A stretch of 12,061 nt of DNA from JAWVZU01 sp033722075 (lineage in GTDB: Bacteria > Pseudomonadota > Gammaproteobacteria > Xanthomonadales > SZUA-38), in the NCBI GenBank assembly GCA_033722075.1, contig JAWVZU010000106.1, positions 1 through 12,061 of the forward strand. The letters are read 5' to 3'. The translations under genes were made by a program, and so were the position numbers. Below, piece after piece: positions 8,301 to 12,061 of the stretch. The notes below the pieces were generated by a model. The model saw only the letters and a program-made list of their open reading frames with translations, was not told where the DNA came from and did no database searches. The stretch's first letter is position 1. Each line of letters opens with the position of its first letter.

Positions 8301-8621
8301 CTGGCGCCGCTCATCGGTCAGCGAACCGCCGGCGCCGGCATCTGGCTCTCGGATCGGAACACGCTGGCCGATAACGGCATTGCCCGGATCGCCGAGTTCG
8401 CCCAGTACGCCACGAATGGTGACTGGCTGATCGAGGGGCACGGCGTCAGTCCGGATATCGAGGTCGAGAATCCGCCGCATGCCGCCTACCTGGGGACCGA
8501 CCACCAGCTCGAGCGGGCCATTCAATACCTCCAGCAGCGCATCGAAGCCGAGCCCGTTCCCGTCCTGCGCGGCAAACCGATCCCCGAGGTCGGCACTCCG
8601 GGCGAGGATGTCGAGGGATGA
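5373..8621 (+). CDS. Exported tricorn-like S41 peptidase
   Basis: This 1082-residue protein begins with a signal peptide (MPGRFLSCLLLIGTAAGA, cleavage near residue 18), so it should act in the periplasm, unlike the cytosolic archaeal tricorn. Residues about 20-540 carry repeated WD40/TolB-type blades (FSPDGNRIAYLS, SPSPDGRWLAHS, WSADGQLLAYV). An acidic linker follows at about 547-561. The C1 region contains His739 (LGILHSQVG), a PDZ domain lies at about 760-835, and the C2 domain carries nucleophile Ser963 in TYSDGETF and Glu1021 in IEGHGVSPDIEVENPP. These match the tricorn catalytic residues His746, Ser965 and Glu1023 in motif and spacing. The residue before His739 is Leu, where archaeal tricorn has Ser745. 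Family members degrade peptides. The stop overlaps the start of the next gene by four bases, so the two are probably translationally coupled. Family call very secure. Confidence 0.95.
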   Translation: MPGRFLSCLLLIGTAAGAAPGYFQHPTHQGEQLAFAAEGDLWIANLAGGIAQRLTSHEEIETRPVFSPDGNRIAYLSAFDRQGDLYVMPTSGGLPKQVTFDGSVVSVEGWTDDGRIIYVTDEARGPTRTTLVRTVDPDDLSVTEWPLAGANQGAVGPDGRLYFTRRGLHRTGDHSKHYRGGAMARLWYFDAGTEEALRLLPDFEANLKRPMFTGGRIYFLADPDGDFNIWSTDPQGEDLRQHTRHVDWDVRNPEARDGSIVYQLGADLYRLDLADDSTARIELTLRSDFDDQRKRWLPKPLDYATSINLAPEGDRVVVTARGRVASVGLPDERRVVIPIPGEQRARAAITGVDGEWIYAIVADDRFDEIVRFPADGSGQREVLTDDGSIHRWRLSPSPDGRWLAHSDKRGDLWLLDLEKGANRRIDRSPPGDDAYADLTWSADGQLLAYVRSSDQTRLAQVVIHDTRNGHREVLTTDRFPSFAPAFSSDRAWLYFLSDRHFEATPSAPWGDRNMGPMFDRRTQVYALALDPEARFPYLPSGLGAPEEAVDEEKDDEEMDDDAPAPLVLDGLQDRLYEVDVDPGNYSRLQAADEHLFLLDAPLHGDPVLKSIEIDPKAKVETFASKVADYALSADRKKLYFRVDNDAYIVDVAPKAPEDLGPAKLNFDAWKLAISPAEEWQQMFEDAWRMHRDFAFDRNLRGVDWNAVKAKYEPLVARVTHRAELDDLLGEMISELGILHSQVGRAELESDDEKPAQGALGGEYESVADGLKITHILRGDPDLPEERVPLARPEADVRIGDVLVSVNYRPVRNHAELAAALENQVGQPVVLEVRRGKALHEARVEPFDAGELHRRRYRDWEQANRRRVEEATAGQVGYLHLYAMGGSDIADFAREFYALYRRDGLVIDVRRNRGGNVDSWVINTLMRKVWAFWQTADESESGFENMQQAFRGHLAVLIDEYTYSDGETFAAGVKALDLAPLIGQRTAGAGIWLSDRNTLADNGIARIAEFAQYATNGDWLIEGHGVSPDIEVENPPHAAYLGTDHQLERAIQYLQQRIEAEPVPVLRGKPIPEVGTPGEDVEG

Positions 8622-9466
8622 TCAGGTTCGGGTTCCTGCTGCTGGTCCTCGCGAAGGTCGCAAGCGGCAATCCGAACGGACCCTGCGACGACCTGCACAT
8701 CGAGCCCGCCGGGACGATCGATACCGGGACGGCGTCCACCTACAACGAGGCTCTCGAGTCGGGGCATTTTCAGCAGGTAATCTGGGCGCTTCGCGATCGC
8801 GGCGAGGAGGCCCAGGCGGAGAAAGTCGCCGCCTGCCTGGAGCACATCCTGCGCACCGGTGAGGTGCTTACCGAGGAACGGCTCGGGACCGGCATCTCGG
8901 CAAGCAACAAACTCGAGCTGGAGCGTGGCGTCACGGCGGTATTCAAGACCACCAACAGTTTCAAGGGCTGTTATCGGCACGAGTTGGCGGCCTATGCGCT
9001 GGACCAGCGGCTCGGGCTGCACATCGTCCCCCTCACCGTCGAGCGAACCATCGACGGAAGAACCGGCTCCCTGCAGTATTTCATGGAGGATGCGGTGCCT
9101 GCGCACGAGGCGGAGAGCGCACGCAAGAACGTCGAACTGAAGATCCTCGACATCCTCATGGACAACGAGGATCGGCACGCGGCCAACTGGCTCATCTACG
9201 AGTTCGACGGTGAACGGCGAGTGGCTGCCATCGATCACAATCTCACCTTCAATTGTCGGAGCGAGGCGAACCTGAAGACCGTTTCCATCAAGAACCTGGA
9301 CCCCGCGGAGGCAAGAGCCTACAGGCAGCGCCTGGAAAGTTTCCCCAAAAGCGAGTTGCGGGCGCTGCTGGAACCCTACGTCAGCCGCAATCGGGCCATC
9401 CGCAAGGCGGAGAAAGCGCGCCGCAAGCTCATCCGTCGTTTCGAGAAACTCGCAACAGCAAACTAG
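8618..9466 (+). CDS. Predicted secreted atypical kinase-like protein (PI3/4-kinase / HipA / FAM20-like fold)
   Basis: This 282-residue protein has an N-terminal signal peptide (hydrophobic core FGFLLLVLAKVASG, residues 4-17). The rest shows the order of motifs of atypical kinases. GTGISASNK (90-98) resembles a phosphate-binding loop, and Lys110 in AVFKT the ATP-binding lysine. Glu122 in RHELAAYAL is the likely lysine partner, and LQYFMED (152-158) a hinge. DNEDRHAANWL (182-192) carries probable catalytic Asp185 and metal-binding Asn190, and IDHNLTF (205-211) metal-binding Asp206. The C-terminus is basic and helical. Four cysteines (23, 73, 118, 213) could form disulfides after export. The ATG overlaps the protease stop as ATGA. 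An export signal on this fold is unusual, because HipA and most bacterial PI4K-like proteins are cytosolic. The substrate (protein, lipid, sugar or nucleotide) cannot be told. The fold is an inference from motifs; all key residues seem intact. Confidence 0.75.
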   Translation: MIRFGFLLLVLAKVASGNPNGPCDDLHIEPAGTIDTGTASTYNEALESGHFQQVIWALRDRGEEAQAEKVAACLEHILRTGEVLTEERLGTGISASNKLELERGVTAVFKTTNSFKGCYRHELAAYALDQRLGLHIVPLTVERTIDGRTGSLQYFMEDAVPAHEAESARKNVELKILDILMDNEDRHAANWLIYEFDGERRVAAIDHNLTFNCRSEANLKTVSIKNLDPAEARAYRQRLESFPKSELRALLEPYVSRNRAIRKAEKARRKLIRRFEKLATAN

Positions 9467-11418
9467 CGGCTGCTCAGCCAGTAGAAGCGGCAGGGGGGAA
9501 TGACGAGCTGATCGTCATGCCGGCTTGGAGATTCACCGGAAACGATGTCGCGCACGCGTCCGTATTCGAAAGCACCCCGGTAGCCCAGGTCTTCCAGGCT
9601 CATCGACTGGGGCGACTCGGAGAAATTGCAGACCGCCAGCACCTGGTCGTCCGGGGCCTTGGGGTTGCTTCGCAGGTAGGCGAAGAGGTGCGGGTTGCCC
9701 GTGTCGACCAGTTCGCGATTATTGAAATCGGCCAGCGCACGGGTGTTTTTGCGGACGTTGATGAGCCGCTTGATCCCGTCGAAGAGGCGCTGTTCGGTTG
9801 TGCCCTGGGTTTTGCGGTTTTCCGCCTGTTTCCAGTCGATGACCGGCCGGTGCATCCAGCGGGAGTCGCTCGCCTTGTTCTCGTCTTCGAGAAACTCGTA
9901 CTGGTTGAGCGTGCCCAGCTCATCCCCGTAGTACAGCAGCGGAATGCCCCCAAACGACATGATGACGCTGTGCAGGGTGAGGATCAGGTCGATGCGGCGC
10001 TGGACGAGGTCCTCGTCGCCGCTTTCGAGCGCCGATTCAAGCCCGGCAAGCGAGGCCAGCGATCCGGAAATGCGGGCGTCGCCGGTCTTGTCGTTGTGGG
10101 CGAACGGCCGGCCGCGGGCGGGCGACTCCTCGTAGCCCCCGGTGAAATAATCGAGCAGAAACTTGCGGTGCGCGCGTGGGTCATAGCCGGCCCGGCTGAT
10201 GTCGGCGTCATCGAAGCCGAGGCCGATGTCGTCGTGACAGCGCACATAGTTGAGCCAGGTCGCCCGGTCCAGCTTGTCGGGCAGACTGCGGATGCCCAGG
10301 TTCAGGAGCCGGGTGTTGCGTGTGGCGACCGCGTCCCACAGGAGGGCCATCAGGGTGGCGTTGTAGGCAATCTCGCATTCCTTGGCGATGACCGCGTCCT
10401 CGCCGAAATACTTGGCGATCTCCACCGGCGCCACGATGGCCTCGGCGATGAACAGGACGCCGGGTGCGGTGACCTGGCAGCAGTCCTTGAACAGCTGCAG
10501 AATGATGTGCGCCTCGCGCTGGTTCTGGCTGGTGGTGCCGATCTTCTTCCACAGGAACGCAACCGCATCCAGGCGCAGCACGTCGGCGCCCTGGTTTGCC
10601 CAGAACAGCAGAATGTCCAGCATCTCGATGAAGACCGCCGGATTGCGGTAGTTGAGGTCCCACTGGTACTGATTGAAGACCGTCATCACCCAGCGCTGCA
10701 TCTCCTCGTCGAAGGTGAAGTTGCCGGGCGCGGTCTCCGGGAAGACCTCCGGCATGGTCTCCTCGAACATGTCCGGAACGTTGCGGTCGTCGAAGGTGTA
10801 ATAGTAGTCGCGGTAGGTCGTCTCGCCGGCCCGCGCCCGACGTGCCCACTCGTGCTGGTCCGAGGTGTGATTCACCACCACGTCCAGCGTGAGCAGCATC
10901 TCGCGGGAGCGCATGCGCCGGGCCAGGTCCTGCAGCTCCTCCAGCGTTCCGACGCGATCATCGACGTCGCGGAAGTCACTCACCGCATAGCCGCCGTCGC
11001 TGGCCCCGCGCGGGCACTGGAGAATCGGCATGATGTGGACCATGTTGACGCCCAGTTCCTGCAGATAGCTCAGCCGCTTGCCCAGCCCGGGAAGGCTCTT
11101 CGAGAAGGAATTCGCATAAAGCGCCATGCCGACCCATTCCTGGCTGAGAAACCACTCGTGGTCCTGTTCCCGCTCGATGTCGAGGCGGCGGAGGTCCGGG
11201 TCCCGGCGGATGTAATTCCGGGCCATGACTTCCGTGAGGCGCAGCATTTGCTCCTCGAAATCGTCCCGTTCCCCGTAGAGGAGGTGGAACAGGGAGTAGA
11301 TCGCGTAGAAATTGGCCCCGAGCCGGGTGTAGAAATGGCGCAGATCTTCCTTGCGAATGTCGGTCGCGAGCTGGTCCAGGATGCGGTTCAGCAGGGAATG
11401 GGAAATCTGTTCGTACAT
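9463..11418 (-). CDS. Amylosucrase (GH13 subfamily 4)
   Basis: This 651-residue protein starts at the ATG at 11418, which shares its A with the TGA of the fructokinase gene (TGATG); a GGAGAAGG ten bases upstream supports it over an ATG nine codons earlier. Amylosucrase converts sucrose to a linear alpha-1,4-glucan plus free fructose. The N-terminal helical domain (about 1-85) and (beta/alpha)8 barrel are present. SDGGY holds Asp141 (pocket), DVVVNH holds His184, and VLRLDAVAFLWKK the nucleophile Asp284. IAEAIV holds acid/base Glu326, and YVRCHDDIG the third carboxylate Asp396. These parallel Asp286, Glu328 and Asp393 of the Neisseria enzyme. The C-terminal residues form the expected beta domain. 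Sucrose hydrolase of the same subfamily is the main alternative, and sequence alone does not exclude it. The stop overlaps the convergent kinase-like gene by four bases. Length agrees with the family (about 640-650). Confidence 0.93.
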   Translation of the reverse strand: MYEQISHSLLNRILDQLATDIRKEDLRHFYTRLGANFYAIYSLFHLLYGERDDFEEQMLRLTEVMARNYIRRDPDLRRLDIEREQDHEWFLSQEWVGMALYANSFSKSLPGLGKRLSYLQELGVNMVHIMPILQCPRGASDGGYAVSDFRDVDDRVGTLEELQDLARRMRSREMLLTLDVVVNHTSDQHEWARRARAGETTYRDYYYTFDDRNVPDMFEETMPEVFPETAPGNFTFDEEMQRWVMTVFNQYQWDLNYRNPAVFIEMLDILLFWANQGADVLRLDAVAFLWKKIGTTSQNQREAHIILQLFKDCCQVTAPGVLFIAEAIVAPVEIAKYFGEDAVIAKECEIAYNATLMALLWDAVATRNTRLLNLGIRSLPDKLDRATWLNYVRCHDDIGLGFDDADISRAGYDPRAHRKFLLDYFTGGYEESPARGRPFAHNDKTGDARISGSLASLAGLESALESGDEDLVQRRIDLILTLHSVIMSFGGIPLLYYGDELGTLNQYEFLEDENKASDSRWMHRPVIDWKQAENRKTQGTTEQRLFDGIKRLINVRKNTRALADFNNRELVDTGNPHLFAYLRSNPKAPDDQVLAVCNFSESPQSMSLEDLGYRGAFEYGRVRDIVSGESPSRHDDQLVIPPCRFYWLSSR

Positions 11419-12061
11419 CAGTCGGTTGCCTTCTCCAGTCCCCATTCGGCGAGGAAGCGTGCGTAGAAAGAGGGATCCTTGATGGTCGCGCCGCGCTGCC
11501 CGCAGATCGCCGATGCGAACTGCTGGGCCCGTTCCAGCAGATCGTCCAGGCGCCAGTCACGGGTCAGTCCAAAAATGGTCACTGCGGCAAACGCGTCACC
11601 GGCGCCCACCGTATCGACTACTTCGATTTGCCGGCGCGGTGCGACGCCGGCCGTTTCGCCGCCGGCGGTCAGGATACGCGCACCACGGGAGCCGGAGGTG
11701 ACGAGCAGGCCTTCCAGGTCGCAGGACTCGACGAGCTCCGTTGCCGCGTGGTCAGCGCGTTGACCGGTAAGCTGTTCGAGTTCGTCCAGGTTCAGTTTCA
11801 CCCAGTCCGCCCGGCGCACCCGGTCCAGTACACTCTCGCGCGACCACCACGGCGACCTGAGGTTGACATCCAGGAACGTGCGCCGTGAAGCGAGGCGCTC
11901 GAGGGCCTTTCGTGAGGCATCCGCGCGAAGGGCCAGGCTCCCGTGGTACAGCCAGTCGAACTCGACGGGGGACGATTGCACGGCAATGGCATCGAATGCC
12001 ACCGGGTGGACGATCTCGTAGGCGGGTTCGCCGTCGGCAAACTCGACGCTTACTCGCCCGG
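11418..12061 (-). CDS. PfkB-family fructokinase, C-terminal part (start outside window)
   Basis: The frame is open to the right edge and ends with TGA at 11418-11420, giving 213 residues; the GTG at 12002 is internal because family-typical sequence (VEFADGEPAYEIVHPVAFD) continues upstream of it. Recognisable PfkB/ribokinase features are WLYHGSLALR, DVNLRSPWW, WVKLNLDELEQL, the LVTSGSRGARI strand and the C-terminal signature DTVGAGDAF (11589-11615), whose second Asp is the catalytic base. The EIVHPVAFD and NLRSPWW stretches fit fructokinases better than ribokinase or adenosine kinase. The product would phosphorylate fructose, which the next gene's amylosucrase releases from sucrose. The two genes share one base at their junction and surely form an operon. 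Only the N-terminal part, perhaps 80-100 residues, is missing. Specificity for fructose is inferred from motif and neighbour. Confidence 0.88.
   Translation of the reverse strand, partial: GRVSVEFADGEPAYEIVHPVAFDAIAVQSSPVEFDWLYHGSLALRADASRKALERLASRRTFLDVNLRSPWWSRESVLDRVRRADWVKLNLDELEQLTGQRADHAATELVESCDLEGLLVTSGSRGARILTAGGETAGVAPRRQIEVVDTVGAGDAFAAVTIFGLTRDWRLDDLLERAQQFASAICGQRGATIKDPSFYARFLAEWGLEKATD
11429..11436 (-). promoter_or_regulatory. Ribosome binding site for amylosucrase, inside the fructokinase gene
   Basis: On the minus strand GGAGAAGG precedes the ATG at 11418 by ten bases and lies in the last codons of the fructokinase gene. It supports the start chosen and suggests re-initiation or coupling at TGATG. 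Confidence 0.6.

Noticed and set aside
5337..8525. Long minus-strand frames (511 and 483 codons) opposite the tricorn-like gene
   Set aside because: They are by-products of codon bias in a GC-rich gene; the plus strand holds the complete protease motifs.
9253..11466. A 737-codon open frame on the plus strand
   Set aside because: It lies opposite the amylosucrase gene, whose catalytic motifs are unmistakable. The plus-strand translation is rich in Val, Arg and Gly without family motifs, as expected from GC-rich antisense.

Overview
The window (12,061 bases, GC-rich throughout) looks like chromosomal DNA of a Gammaproteobacterium. It has dense gene packing, stop/start overlaps, long incidental open frames opposite real genes, and families common in free-living aquatic Proteobacteria (DUF748, S10 carboxypeptidase, tricorn-like S41 protease, amylosucrase). 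A halophilic relative of the Xanthomonadales/Chromatiales would fit, mainly because amylosucrase next to a fructokinase recalls the sucrose-osmolyte clusters of halophiles and methylotrophs. This placement is an inference from gene content, not from a marker gene.

Layout. 1-1785 (+) is the C-terminal 594 residues of a DUF748/AsmA-like envelope protein whose start lies off the left edge. 1859-3394 (+) encodes an exported S10 serine carboxypeptidase with an intact Ser-Asp-His triad. Three minus-strand units follow, read from right to left: a PhyH-type Fe(II)/2-oxoglutarate dioxygenase (4207-5064), a 55-residue single-span membrane protein (3930-4097), and a pyridoxamine-phosphate-oxidase-like general stress protein (3399-3880) broken by an apparent one-base deletion near 3794.

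The 308-base divergent gap 5065-5372 holds no gene. It is almost filled by a fold-back sequence: 20-base imperfect inverted repeats (18/20) at 5092-5111 and 5317-5336 enclose several nested stems and a central hairpin with a UNCG-type loop. It could be a small non-autonomous mobile element, a structured RNA, or a pair of shared outward-facing regulatory sites.

5373-8621 (+) encodes an exported tricorn-like protease (propeller, C1, PDZ and catalytic C2 regions). It overlaps by four bases 8618-9466 (+), a predicted secreted protein with atypical-kinase motifs (PI3/4-kinase/HipA/FAM20-like). The coupling of a periplasmic protease with a signal-peptide-bearing kinase-like protein is the most unusual arrangement here.

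On the right, a minus-strand operon runs from a PfkB-family fructokinase (11418-12061, N-terminus off the window) into an amylosucrase (9463-11418) through a TGATG stop/start. Amylosucrase releases fructose from sucrose and the kinase would phosphorylate it. The amylosucrase and kinase-like genes converge and end on the same CTAG tetranucleotide.
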